Source: PALSA-968 sp964387075 (GTDB lineage Bacteria > Bacteroidota > Bacteroidia > B-17B0 > Aurantibacillaceae). Taken from it: a DNA stretch of 64,000 bases. Each line of letters starts with the position of its first letter. Positions within the stretch are counted from its first letter, which is position 1. This document shows, piece by piece, positions 52,868-61,905 of this stretch. The stretch spans positions 104,744-168,743 of the forward strand of contig CAYLVB010000012.1 in NCBI GenBank assembly GCA_964387075.1, given 5' to 3'. The translations under genes were made by a program, and so were the position numbers. Below the pieces are notes generated by a model that was not told the DNA's origin, did not search any database, and saw nothing but the letters and a program-made list of their open reading frames with translations.

Positions 52868-53515
52868 ATGAAAAAGATATTTATAATGATACTCGCACTG
52901 GGACTGGCAAGCACAGGACTGGCGCAATTTACTTACGGCCCCAAAATAGGGGTGAACATGGCTAAATTCTCCGGCGAAAAGATCATGCCGGGCGGCCAGG
53001 CAGGCTTGTTCGTGAATGGTGAGTTCTGGGACAGGATCGGTATGCAGGTTGACTTTTTATGGACCCTGAAAGGTTCGAAGTTCGTGAACGTAGATACGCT
53101 TACAACGGTTACCACAAATACCATGACGGGTGCTGTTACCACCACCACTTCTACGGCAACTTTTACACATACGCAGTATTACCGTTTCGTGGATATTCCT
53201 ATCTGCGCGTATTTCCCTATCTCAGAGCATATCCGTGGTTTCTTCGGGATGCAACTATCGCTGTTCAGGTCAGGACACGAGAAATACACCGGCCCGAGCG
53301 GATCTACCGAGGGAGATATCACCGGTGTAACCGGCCAGTCATCCTGGATGGGCGGCTTTGATTTTAAATCGAATTCTCCCATTATCTTAGGGGTACGGTT
53401 TGTTTCCAACAAATTCACAAAAGGAGCCCAACAGCCAAGCGGCGGAGCCGATAAGGACAAGGGTATAAGCCTGAACGCCTTTATGGTGAACGTGGCTTAC
53501 CGTATGTCTTGGTAA
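52868..53515 (+). CDS. Outer membrane beta-barrel protein (PorT-like fold)
   Basis: 215 residues. Signal peptide (IFIMILALGLASTGLAQ), then FTYGPKIGVNMAKFSGE, the usual first strand of the Bacteroidota 'OMP_b-brl_2/PorT' family. It continues with paired strands: FWDRIGMQVDFLWTLKGSK, YYRFVDIPICAYFPIS, and SPIILGVRFVSNKFTKG, ending FMVNVAYRMSW with a terminal aromatic. A Thr-rich loop (TTVTTNTMTGAVTTTTSTAT) at about 78-98 would face outward. Probably an eight-strand barrel. Confidence 0.82.
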   Translation: MKKIFIMILALGLASTGLAQFTYGPKIGVNMAKFSGEKIMPGGQAGLFVNGEFWDRIGMQVDFLWTLKGSKFVNVDTLTTVTTNTMTGAVTTTTSTATFTHTQYYRFVDIPICAYFPISEHIRGFFGMQLSLFRSGHEKYTGPSGSTEGDITGVTGQSSWMGGFDFKSNSPIILGVRFVSNKFTKGAQQPSGGADKDKGISLNAFMVNVAYRMSW

Positions 53516-53549
53516 GGTTTTTGCAGGTATGGGCCAAAAGAAGGATATA

Positions 53550-54866
53550 ATGAAGAAACTGTTTACATATACTTTATGCTGCAGCACCCTCGCGTTCTGT
53601 TTGAACGTGGGGGCGCTGTTTGCCCAAAACCCGGCCTATAACCAGCTTAACTCCTATAAATACTTCGTGTTGAAGGAGGATAACGTATATGCAAACTATA
53701 AGGATACTATCCACCGCAAAATACGCGGCATCCTCAAGCAGCACAACTTTCCTGAGCCGATGGACCCTTCTGTTCTTTATTCCAACAAGTTCGATCAGTG
53801 CCAGATCATCACGCTTTCTTATTCGGTATCCAGCCCTTCTTATTCTTCGGGCGAGATATCCTGCTCATTCAAATTCCTCGATTGCAATTATACAGCCATT
53901 GCTGCCAATGAGATCCATGAGAAGACCTCTTTTCTAAATGAAAAGAATTTTATAAAAACGGTGGTGAAGTGTTTCAGCCACATGGATGGTTACGAGTATA
54001 AGTATTCCGGTAAATCGGCAGCCCTGGTGGTTGACGAGAATGCCAGCGGAAGTGATGCGAAAACCGAAGAGGTTGCCAGCGAATATCGCGGAAGCGCCGA
54101 CCCGATGAAAGGACTGAACGTTTCTAAATCAAAAGAAATGGTGGTTGGAAAATACTACGCTTTGCTAATTGGTATTGATAAGTATAAAGGCACCTGGCCG
54201 CCCTTAAAGAACGCGGTAAACGATGCTAAAGGTGTTGAGACCGCACTGGCCAAATACAAGTTCGATGTGTTTCGTACCCTTTACAACGAACAGGCCACCC
54301 GCGAAAAGATCATTGATGAATTTGAATGGCTCATGGCCAATGTAAAACCGCAGGATAACGTATTGATCTATTATTCCGGTCACGGTGAGCTGAAAAAAGA
54401 GCTGAACAAAGGATATTGGGTGCCCGTTGATGCGGAAACGCAGTCAACTTCCAAATATCTTTCCAACAACGATCTTCAAACTTATTTAGCGGGTATCAAA
54501 TCCAAGCACACACTGCTTGTTTCCGATGCCTGTTTCAGCGGAGATATCTTCCGCGGGAATACCGTTTCGGTTCCATTCGAGGAATCTGAAAAGTATTACA
54601 AAGAGGTACACGGACTCGTTTCCCGGCAGGCAATGACCTCGGGCGGACTTGAGCCAGTAATGGATGGAGGAAAGGATGGTCACTCGGTCTTTGCCTATTA
54701 TTTTTTGAAAACGCTGAACGAGAACGGGAATAAATACTTTGATGCTTCCCAGCTCTACAACAAGCTCAAGATCCCGGTGATCAATAATTCCGAACAAAGC
54801 CCAAAACTATCTCCTGTTAAGGGGGCGGATGATGAGGGCGGACAGTTCATCTTCATTAAGAAATAA
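53550..54866 (+). CDS. Secreted caspase-family (C14) cysteine peptidase
   Basis: 438 residues. A signal peptide (MKKLFTYTLCCSTLAFCLNV...LFAQ) is followed by a unique domain (about 25-185) and a C14 caspase-like domain (about 190-438) beginning YYALLIGIDKYKGTWPPLKN. The catalytic dyad is intact: His278 in IYYSGHGELKK and Cys328 in VSDACFSGDIFRG. Substrate groove motif VPVDAETQSTSKYLS follows the His. Start at 53550 is chosen for the clean signal peptide; 53529 would add seven polar residues. Just before the propeller-phosphatase gene (71 bp), suggesting joint regulation. Confidence 0.9.
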   Translation: MKKLFTYTLCCSTLAFCLNVGALFAQNPAYNQLNSYKYFVLKEDNVYANYKDTIHRKIRGILKQHNFPEPMDPSVLYSNKFDQCQIITLSYSVSSPSYSSGEISCSFKFLDCNYTAIAANEIHEKTSFLNEKNFIKTVVKCFSHMDGYEYKYSGKSAALVVDENASGSDAKTEEVASEYRGSADPMKGLNVSKSKEMVVGKYYALLIGIDKYKGTWPPLKNAVNDAKGVETALAKYKFDVFRTLYNEQATREKIIDEFEWLMANVKPQDNVLIYYSGHGELKKELNKGYWVPVDAETQSTSKYLSNNDLQTYLAGIKSKHTLLVSDACFSGDIFRGNTVSVPFEESEKYYKEVHGLVSRQAMTSGGLEPVMDGGKDGHSVFAYYFLKTLNENGNKYFDASQLYNKLKIPVINNSEQSPKLSPVKGADDEGGQFIFIKK

Positions 54867-54937
54867 GGAGCAATTTCCGGGTAAAATCTTTGGCGCTTTG
54901 CCGAATTCTTAGCTATTTTAGAGAACAATTCGTAAAC

Positions 54938-57900
54938 GTGAAAATCGCTTTTCGTACTCTACTTGTTCTCTTGTGTTTTTCTTCCATGCTGCGCGCCCAA
55001 AACTCGCGTTTCCAGGTTTACTCTTTCGAACAGGGGCTACCCAGTTCTACTATTTACAACATAGCCCAGGATAAACGCGGTTATTTGTGGCTTGCTACGG
55101 AAGGCGGCGGGCTTTGCCGTTTTGACGGAACCACATTCAAAGTATTCGGAAAGAAAGAAGGCTTTACGGCCACAACTACGCGCTGTGTATTTCACGACAG
55201 CAAAGACCGTATCTGGGCCGGCACCAAGGACGAGGGACTTTTTGTGTATGATGGATTTAAGTTTAGTCGGCTTACCAAGGCCCAGGGTCTGGCCGGAAGC
55301 ACGATCCTGTGTTTACTGGAAGATAAGAATGGGAATATCTGGGCCGGTTCTGACGATGGCGGGATCAATAGGATAAGCGCTTTAGGTATTAAAACAAAGA
55401 ACGGTAGCGATTCTTTTAAAATTGAAGTGATCGATCAAAGCAAAGGACTCGGCAATAATTCGGTGTTCTCTATGTGCGCCGATGAAAAGGGACGGATCTG
55501 GCTGGCCACCTATGAGGGGCTTAGTATTGTAAACGAAGAGAACGGTCAGGTAACAGCACGCGCGGTAAAGGGAAGTGTTCCGGGCGGAGTTATTCTCTCA
55601 GTAGAAAAAGATGAAAAGGGTGTATTATGGTTTGGAAGCCTTGACGCGGGAATATTCTGTATCGAGCCTGATCAGGATCCCAACTCTGTTTCTATAAAGC
55701 GCCCGGGAATTTTTGTGGACAAGACCTGGGACATTTGCCGGTCAGGCACGGGCAGCCTTTGGTTTGCCACTTATTCAGATGCCGTTATTCGAAAAAGCGG
55801 CGAAGCGTATAAAAGTTATACCGTTAAGGACGGATTGCCGGTGAATATGACGCTCTGTATTTTTGAGGACAGCGAGAAGAATGTATGGATTGGCACGAAT
55901 GGCGGAGGGCTGTGTAAATACACCGGGGATGTTTTTACGCATTACTCGGATAAGAATCTGCTGCCGGGCAATTTGGTTAATCGTATTACCGAGGAGCCTT
56001 CCGGGAAGCTTTGGCTGGCCATGGCCGGCACCGGGCTTGTGAGATTCAGTCCCGATACCGTAAAAGCCCTGGCGGAAAAATTCACCGTGGCAGAAGGTTT
56101 GCCGGATAACTCCGTTTATGGCGTTTCCATTGGCAAGAATGGCATTAATTCCCATGTTTGGGCCGCCACTTTTGGTTATGGCATCTTAAAATACGATGGA
56201 AAGAAGTTCAGCACCTTCACGGAGAACGAAGGGCTTCTCGATAATTTTGTGCATTGCATCCTGGTGGACAACCGAGGGATTGTGTGGTGCGGCAGCAACG
56301 CGGGTATCAGTCGCTTTGATGGAGTTAAGTTTTTGAACATGTCGCTGGAATCACTGGGCATTGAAGAAAAAGGAATTTACACGATACTTGAAGACGGGAA
56401 AGGAACCCTATGGTTTGGCGCGCACGGGGGCTTGATCAGTTACCCGGGTGATGGGCAGGTAACCAGTTACGATGAAGCGGAGGGACTGAACTCGAAAGAA
56501 GTGAACTGTCTTACCGAAGACGATAAAGGCAATATATGGATAGGCACCAATTCCGGCGGAATTTACCGGTTAGATGTTAGCTCTAAGGAAAAACAAAAGA
56601 TAAAATTCGTGGCCGGCGACAGCTTGCTTGGAACAAATTCTATAAAGTCGCTTCTTTTTCTTTCTAAAACAGAATTGCTGGCGGGCACCACTAAGGGATT
56701 ATGTCGGATCAGTTTTGACAAGAACGGTGTCATCAGCGGCGTGCGGAATTACGACGCGGGCGATGGCTTCATTGGGGTAGAGTGTAATGATAACGCCATC
56801 TTCAAGGATAGCAAGGAAAACGTGTGGATAGGTACCGTAAAATGTCTTACCCGTTTCAATGAGAAGGAAGAGATAAAAGATACAGAACCACCACGTGTGC
56901 ACATCACCGGTCTGAAATTGTTCTTTAAAGAAGTGGATTGGAGCTTGCGGTCCGATTCTGTGAACGGCTGGTTCAATCTTCCTGCCAACCTGGTGCTGAG
57001 CTCTTCCGAGAACCATCTTACTTTTTCTTACGCGGGCATCTCGCTCACCAATCCGCGGCAGGTGCGCTACAAGTATATGCTGGAAGGCGCATCTTCGGAG
57101 TGGTCTCCGGAAAGAAGCGAGACCGAAATAACTTTCTCGGGCCTTTCCCCGGGAAAATATAAGTTCAAAGTGATCTCGCGTGGGGCTAATGGAATATGGA
57201 ATACGGAGCCGGCAGTGTATTATTTTGTTATCAGTCCTCCCTGGTATCTCACCAAATGGTTCTTCATTGGCTGTGCGGTATTTTTAATTTTCGGGGTGTG
57301 GAGTTTTGTAAAAGTTCGTGAGAAAAAGCTGTTGCATGAAAAAAAGGTACTCGAAGATAAAGTAACGGCGCGTACGGCCGAGATCGTAAAACAAAAGGAG
57401 CATATCGAAGAGCAGAAACGCGAGATCACCGACAGTATCAATTACGCGAAGCGCATACAGGGCGCGGTGCTGGCTCCTTTAAGTGATATTGCGGAGGCGC
57501 TGCCGTTATCATTCGTGCTTTTTAAACCCAAGGATATAGTAAGTGGGGATTTTTACTGGTTCCACGCGTCGGATACCGAAATAATGATCGCCGCCGCCGA
57601 CTGTACGGGTCATGGTGTGCCGGGTGGTTTTATGAGTATGCTGGGCATGGAAAAACTGAACGAGGCTGTTATGGCAACTGCGCATCCCGGCCAGCTATTG
57701 CAGCGTTTGAACAAGCTCATAAAAAAAGTGCTGCGCCAATCGGGCCAGCAGGATGCCACGCGCGACGGAATGGATATAGCGCTTTGCGTAATTGATAAAA
57801 AAATGAAGACCTTGACCTACGCAGGGGCTAACCGTCCGCTCTGGATCATTCGTAGCGGCAGTACGGAGATCGAAGAGATCAAGGCCACCAAAACCGCTAT

Positions 57901-58171
57901 TGGCGGGTTTACGGAAGACAACCAGGAGTTTGCTGAGCATAGCATTGGGTTAAATAAAGGCGATTTGGTGTATATGTTCTCCGACGGGTATGCCGACCAG
58001 TTTGGAGTGGGTAATAAGAAATTTATGACAAAGCGATTCAAGGAACTTCTGCTTTCTATTGCCGGCAAGCCCATGGAGGAACAAAAAAGGCTCCTGGATA
58101 AGCAAATTGAGTCCTGGAAAGGGGCTATGGAGCAGACCGATGACATCCTTGTGATAGGAATTGGGGTATAA
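54938..58171 (+). CDS. Propeller sensor with SpoIIE-type PP2C phosphatase output
   Basis: About 1,077 residues. Signal peptide (FRTLLVLLCFSSMLRAQ), then 12-14 'two-component regulator propeller' repeats (for example GYLWLATEGGGLCRFDG, NIWAGSDDGGINRIS, NVWIGTNGGGLCKYTG), a Y_Y_Y domain (NHLTFSYAGISLTNPRQVRYKYML ... VISRGANGIWNTEP), one transmembrane helix (WFFIGCAVFLIFGVWSFV), a coiled coil and a cytosolic SpoIIE/PP2C domain (DIVSGDFYWF, AAADCTGHGVPGGFMSM, VYMFSDGYADQFG). It senses an external ligand and dephosphorylates a partner protein. GTG at 54938 fits the signal peptide best; a TTG at 54890 is also in frame. Confidence 0.9.
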   Translation: MKIAFRTLLVLLCFSSMLRAQNSRFQVYSFEQGLPSSTIYNIAQDKRGYLWLATEGGGLCRFDGTTFKVFGKKEGFTATTTRCVFHDSKDRIWAGTKDEGLFVYDGFKFSRLTKAQGLAGSTILCLLEDKNGNIWAGSDDGGINRISALGIKTKNGSDSFKIEVIDQSKGLGNNSVFSMCADEKGRIWLATYEGLSIVNEENGQVTARAVKGSVPGGVILSVEKDEKGVLWFGSLDAGIFCIEPDQDPNSVSIKRPGIFVDKTWDICRSGTGSLWFATYSDAVIRKSGEAYKSYTVKDGLPVNMTLCIFEDSEKNVWIGTNGGGLCKYTGDVFTHYSDKNLLPGNLVNRITEEPSGKLWLAMAGTGLVRFSPDTVKALAEKFTVAEGLPDNSVYGVSIGKNGINSHVWAATFGYGILKYDGKKFSTFTENEGLLDNFVHCILVDNRGIVWCGSNAGISRFDGVKFLNMSLESLGIEEKGIYTILEDGKGTLWFGAHGGLISYPGDGQVTSYDEAEGLNSKEVNCLTEDDKGNIWIGTNSGGIYRLDVSSKEKQKIKFVAGDSLLGTNSIKSLLFLSKTELLAGTTKGLCRISFDKNGVISGVRNYDAGDGFIGVECNDNAIFKDSKENVWIGTVKCLTRFNEKEEIKDTEPPRVHITGLKLFFKEVDWSLRSDSVNGWFNLPANLVLSSSENHLTFSYAGISLTNPRQVRYKYMLEGASSEWSPERSETEITFSGLSPGKYKFKVISRGANGIWNTEPAVYYFVISPPWYLTKWFFIGCAVFLIFGVWSFVKVREKKLLHEKKVLEDKVTARTAEIVKQKEHIEEQKREITDSINYAKRIQGAVLAPLSDIAEALPLSFVLFKPKDIVSGDFYWFHASDTEIMIAAADCTGHGVPGGFMSMLGMEKLNEAVMATAHPGQLLQRLNKLIKKVLRQSGQQDATRDGMDIALCVIDKKMKTLTYAGANRPLWIIRSGSTEIEEIKATKTAIGGFTEDNQEFAEHSIGLNKGDLVYMFSDGYADQFGVGNKKFMTKRFKELLLSIAGKPMEEQKRLLDKQIESWKGAMEQTDDILVIGIGV

Positions 58172-58238
58172 ACCCAAGGGTCTCGATACGTGAAAAACCG
58201 TATTGCGGTAAACTCCTTTATTATAGCGGAGTTTGAGA

Positions 58239-58269
58239 TTGGAATCCCGATTTAGTTTCATTACATTTG
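58239..58269 (+). promoter_or_regulatory. Consensus promoter of the M43 protease gene
   Basis: TTG at 58239-58241, 20-nt spacer, TACATTTG at 58262-58269; ATG 21 nt later. Confidence 0.7.
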
Positions 58270-58290
58270 TTAATCTAACAAAAACGTACG

Positions 58291-61200
58291 ATGAACAAAA
58301 TTACCACTATCCTTTTGGGATCCGCATTGTTAGCGCTAAGTGCTTTGAGCTCTTTCGCGCAGAACGACCGCAACAATCAATTTACGGGTGAGAAGTGCAG
58401 TTCTGCCCTTATCCACCAACGATTGATGAATTCGGATCCGGCCTATAAGGCGCGCGTGCTTGCCAACGAGCAATTGATCCAGACCATCATCGACAACCAG
58501 AAAAAGAGCAAGCAGGGCAGCAATAGCATACAGGCCACTGTTTACAAGATACCCATTGTGGTGCACGTGATCCATTTAGGAGAAGCCGTAGGCAGCGGAA
58601 CCAATATTTCAGATGCGCAGATCCAGAGCGCCATTGATAACCTGAACCAGGCTTACCGTAATCAGTCGCCTTATACAGGGGTTGACATCGAAGTTGAGTT
58701 TGCTCTTGCGCAGCGTGACCCTAATTGCAACGCCACGAGCGGTATCAACCGGGTGAATGGAGCAGGAGTGAGCGATTATTCGACCAACGGTTTAACCACC
58801 AGCGGCACAGATAATGAAGTTACCATTAAGGCTCTCAGCAAATGGCCCAACACCACGTATTACAACGTTTGGGTGGTAGCCGGTATTGACGGCAATATGG
58901 GTGGCGGCGGAGTACAGGGCTTTGCTTATTTCCCCGGCGCTTCTTCTTCGGTTGACGGAACTGTTATTCTCTATAATTCTTTTGGGTATGATCCTTCGGG
59001 TTCGTTAGGGTATAACCTGAAATCATATACCCGCCTTAACGTTACTACCTTGCACGAACTAGGCCACGCGTTCAATCTGTATCATACTTTCGAAGGTGAT
59101 GGAAGCGGAAGCACTTGCCCCACCGGCAACCAGTGTGGTGGTGGCGCCGGCGATTGCTGCGGAGATACTCCTCCCCACATGCGCAGCAACAGCGATTGCG
59201 ATGCAAGCGGCACTAATTCCTGCGATGGCGGATCTTCCAAATCACTTTATGTACATAACTTCATGGACTATGCCAGCGATGCCTGCCAGACCGAATTTAC
59301 CAGCGACCAAAAAACGCGTATGCGCGCGGCTATCATTGCTTCCAGAAGCGGCCTGGTGAATAGTCTTGCCACCGTGGCCCCAAGCGGTTCTTTACCCCTT
59401 GCTGCCTGTATACCTGTTGTGGTGAACAGCGGAAGTTTTGCAACCGGTGTGTATGGCTTTACTTTTAATGATCTCGATATTTCTTCAGGAACCACTTTCC
59501 AGGACGGGGGTTATGTAGACCGCACCTGTTATTTTCAAACTACAGTGAACGCAGGAAGCAATTACCCGATGACCGTGAATACTGGGACCGCGAACGTGCA
59601 TGACGTGGCTGTGTATATCGATCTTAATAACGACGGCGACTTTACGGACTCCGGTGAAACCATGTTCACTTCCAATAATGTTACCGGGGTTCATTCCGGC
59701 ACCATATCGATTCCCGCTTCTCCTCCAATTACAGGATCTGTTCTGCGCATGCGCGTGCTTGCCGATTTTGGCGGGGGAACAATAAGCGGCCCATGCGACA
59801 ACCCGGATTACGGGCAGGCAGAAGATTTTGGAATTGTCATCAGCAGCGCTCCCGGTTCTCCTCCCGTGGCCGATTTTTCGGCATCACCTACAACGGTTTG
59901 TGCCGGAAGCGTAGTTGCTTTCCAGGATCTCAGTACAAATACTCCTACCAGCTGGAGCTGGACCTTCCAGGGAGGAAATCCTTCTACTTCTACATCCATG
60001 AACCCAACAGTTACTTATACGGCAGCCGGAACTTATTCTGTTTCACTGACCGCAACCAATGGTAATGGAAGCGACGGGGAAACCAAATTGGCTTACATCA
60101 CTGTAAATGCAACTCCAACTGTGAATGTTAGCGGCACCATGACGATCACTTCCGGAAGCAGTACAACCCTAACGGCTACCGGCGGTACCACTTATGTATG
60201 GACTCCCGGTACTGGTCTTAGTGCAACAACCGGCTCCGTTGTAGTGGCGAACCCTTCTTCAACAACCGCTTATTCTGTTACCGGAACCACGAATGGCTGC
60301 AGCAATACCAAAACATTTACTGTTTCGGTTACCCCGGTTGTTGGTCCTACCAATTTACAGCCGGCCTATTGCGGCATTACCGAGAACGTGATCAATCTAA
60401 CGTTGTATTGCGTGGCTGTTGGCGGTGCTACTAACTATAGCTATCAATTGCAGGATATTTCAACCGGGCAGTATTATTATTATGTGCGCGGCAGCAATGC
60501 TACTACATTCCTGATGAATTGGGTGCCCCAGGTTACTTATGGAAAAACCTACAGCATCAAAGTAGCGGCATATGTGAGTGGCGCATGGACTGCTTACGGA
60601 ACAGCGTGTAACGTTACTACCCCGGCGTGGCCCAATAATATGTTGCAGCCGTCCTCTTGTAATATCACTGAAACGTCGTTAACACAGTTGCTGTATTGCT
60701 ATACTGTTACAGCGGCCAGTAATTACCGTTATGAACTAACGGACCAATCTACGAGCCAGGTAACAACCTATACGCGCGGGAACAGTATCAATAATTTCCA
60801 GATGGACCTGGCAGGCGCGGCCTATGGAAAGACCTATGGTGTAAAAGTGGCGAGTTATGTAGGCACTACCTGGGGTCCTTATGGAACAAGCTGTAATGTA
60901 ACAACACCTTCTGCTCCTACGGCCAGCTTACAGGCGGTTTATTGCGGGACTACGCAGACCGCCTTTAACCAAACTATTTACTGTACTACAGTGACAGGAG
61001 CCACCAATTACAGCTGGGAGTTGAAGGATAACAGTACGAATACCTATTACTATTACCTGAGAGGTAATAACATCAATAACTTCCAGATGAACTGGACCAC
61101 GTTTGCTACTTACGGTAAGACCTATACAGTAAGGATCGCCGCCCTGGTAGGAGGCAGCTGGACGCCCTATGGTGCTGCCTGTAACATAACTACACCTGCT

Positions 61201-61770
61201 ATTCCAACTACCAAACTGGCAAATGGTTCGTGCAATATCGTTCAGACTTCGTTCGCACAGGTCATGAGTTGCGACGCTATCACCGGCGCCACGAACTACC
61301 GCTACGAGGTAACAGATGTTGGGAATAGTAACGTATATATATACACCCGCGGCAATAATCTTACGAATTTCCAGATGAACTGGGTAACCGGTGTAACGGT
61401 TAGCAGGAACTACAGCGTGAAAGTGGCGGCTTACGTGGGCGGCGCATGGCTGGCTTATGGCCCGGCCTGTACGGTAACTACCGCGGCTTCTCTGATGGGT
61501 AACCAAAGTGAAGAAATGAATCGCAGTATCGAGCCCATGGGTGGCATATCGCTGGGTGTGTATCCGAACCCGAACGACGGACATGTATTTATCCAGGTAG
61601 GTACCCAGGCAAAACTTACCGTAACCAATATCCTGGGCGAGGTTGTTTACGAAGGAGAAGTGCAGGAAGGAACCAATGAACTTTATTTCCTCGACAAACG
61701 CCCCGGCATGTATATCATCCGGGTAACCGATGGCCTTAACAGCGCGCAGACGAGGATGATCAAGGAGTAA
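58291..61770 (+). CDS. Secreted M43 (pappalysin-like) metalloprotease with four Fn3-like repeats and T9SS domain
   Basis: 1,159 residues. Signal peptide (LGSALLALSALSSFAQ), a propeptide, then the M43 catalytic domain (about 90-370) with zinc site H255-E-L-G-H259-x5-H265, Cys-rich loop (CGGGAGDCCGDTPPH) and the Met-turn HNFMDYASDACQ. Next come a GEVED domain (AVYIDLNNDGDFTDSGE ... GQAEDFGIVI, about 385-520), a PKD domain (about 525-608, SWSWTFQGGNPSTS), an Ig-like segment, and four ~93-residue repeats starting at residues 689, 785, 880 and 975. A type-A sorting domain closes it (YPNPNDGHVFIQVG ... GMYIIRV). It is probably a cell-surface protease that degrades proteins. Confidence 0.92.
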   Translation: MNKITTILLGSALLALSALSSFAQNDRNNQFTGEKCSSALIHQRLMNSDPAYKARVLANEQLIQTIIDNQKKSKQGSNSIQATVYKIPIVVHVIHLGEAVGSGTNISDAQIQSAIDNLNQAYRNQSPYTGVDIEVEFALAQRDPNCNATSGINRVNGAGVSDYSTNGLTTSGTDNEVTIKALSKWPNTTYYNVWVVAGIDGNMGGGGVQGFAYFPGASSSVDGTVILYNSFGYDPSGSLGYNLKSYTRLNVTTLHELGHAFNLYHTFEGDGSGSTCPTGNQCGGGAGDCCGDTPPHMRSNSDCDASGTNSCDGGSSKSLYVHNFMDYASDACQTEFTSDQKTRMRAAIIASRSGLVNSLATVAPSGSLPLAACIPVVVNSGSFATGVYGFTFNDLDISSGTTFQDGGYVDRTCYFQTTVNAGSNYPMTVNTGTANVHDVAVYIDLNNDGDFTDSGETMFTSNNVTGVHSGTISIPASPPITGSVLRMRVLADFGGGTISGPCDNPDYGQAEDFGIVISSAPGSPPVADFSASPTTVCAGSVVAFQDLSTNTPTSWSWTFQGGNPSTSTSMNPTVTYTAAGTYSVSLTATNGNGSDGETKLAYITVNATPTVNVSGTMTITSGSSTTLTATGGTTYVWTPGTGLSATTGSVVVANPSSTTAYSVTGTTNGCSNTKTFTVSVTPVVGPTNLQPAYCGITENVINLTLYCVAVGGATNYSYQLQDISTGQYYYYVRGSNATTFLMNWVPQVTYGKTYSIKVAAYVSGAWTAYGTACNVTTPAWPNNMLQPSSCNITETSLTQLLYCYTVTAASNYRYELTDQSTSQVTTYTRGNSINNFQMDLAGAAYGKTYGVKVASYVGTTWGPYGTSCNVTTPSAPTASLQAVYCGTTQTAFNQTIYCTTVTGATNYSWELKDNSTNTYYYYLRGNNINNFQMNWTTFATYGKTYTVRIAALVGGSWTPYGAACNITTPAIPTTKLANGSCNIVQTSFAQVMSCDAITGATNYRYEVTDVGNSNVYIYTRGNNLTNFQMNWVTGVTVSRNYSVKVAAYVGGAWLAYGPACTVTTAASLMGNQSEEMNRSIEPMGGISLGVYPNPNDGHVFIQVGTQAKLTVTNILGEVVYEGEVQEGTNELYFLDKRPGMYIIRVTDGLNSAQTRMIKE
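60355..61480 (+). repeat. Four-fold protein repeat (about 93 residues each) in the M43 protease
   Basis: Each unit has a Cys pair early (AYCG/SSCN and LYC), an ATNYxxxL strand, YYYYxRGxN, NFQMNW, YGKTYxVKVAAYVxGxWxxYG and a closing CNVTTP. Units start near 60355, 60643, 60928 and 61213. Confidence 0.8.
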
Positions 61771-61800
61771 GGAAGTATAAGAAACAGTACATTAGAAAAA

Positions 61801-61832
61801 AAACCGCCCTGTAAACAGGGCGGTTTTTTTGT
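61801..61832 (+). terminator. Strong Rho-independent terminator
   Basis: AAACCGCCCTG (61801-61811), loop TAAA... , CAGGGCGGTTT (61816-61826) and a long T-run. It closes the M43 protease transcript. Confidence 0.9.
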
Positions 61833-61843
61833 GGGAAAATAAT

Positions 61844-61881
61844 CCTATCAAAAATTTTGGTTTTTCTATCACTTTGATAGG
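61844..61881 (+). promoter_or_regulatory. Operator of the fic gene (three CTATCA half-sites)
   Basis: CCTATCAAA (61844-61852) is the exact inverse complement of TTTGATAGG (61873-61881). A closer pair, CTATCA (61866-61871) and TGATAG (61875-61880), shares the same right half. All lie upstream of the TATCTTTG box. The Fic protein has its own winged helix and is the obvious binder. Confidence 0.65.
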
Positions 61882-61888
61882 AAAGTTG

Positions 61889-61896
61889 TATCTTTG
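61889..61896 (+). promoter_or_regulatory. -7 promoter element of fic (TATCTTTG)
   Basis: Ends 9 nt before the ATG at 61906 and abuts the operator. Confidence 0.65.
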
Positions 61897-61905
61897 TGAG
61901 AGGAA

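Noticed and set aside
60355..61480. Possible CRISPR or DNA tandem array
   Set aside because: The repetition is at the protein level with ~285-bp units and diverged DNA, in frame within one gene.
60928..61584. 218-codon open frame opposite the M43 protease repeats
   Set aside because: It mirrors the repeated DNA of the real gene and repeats its own pattern for that reason.
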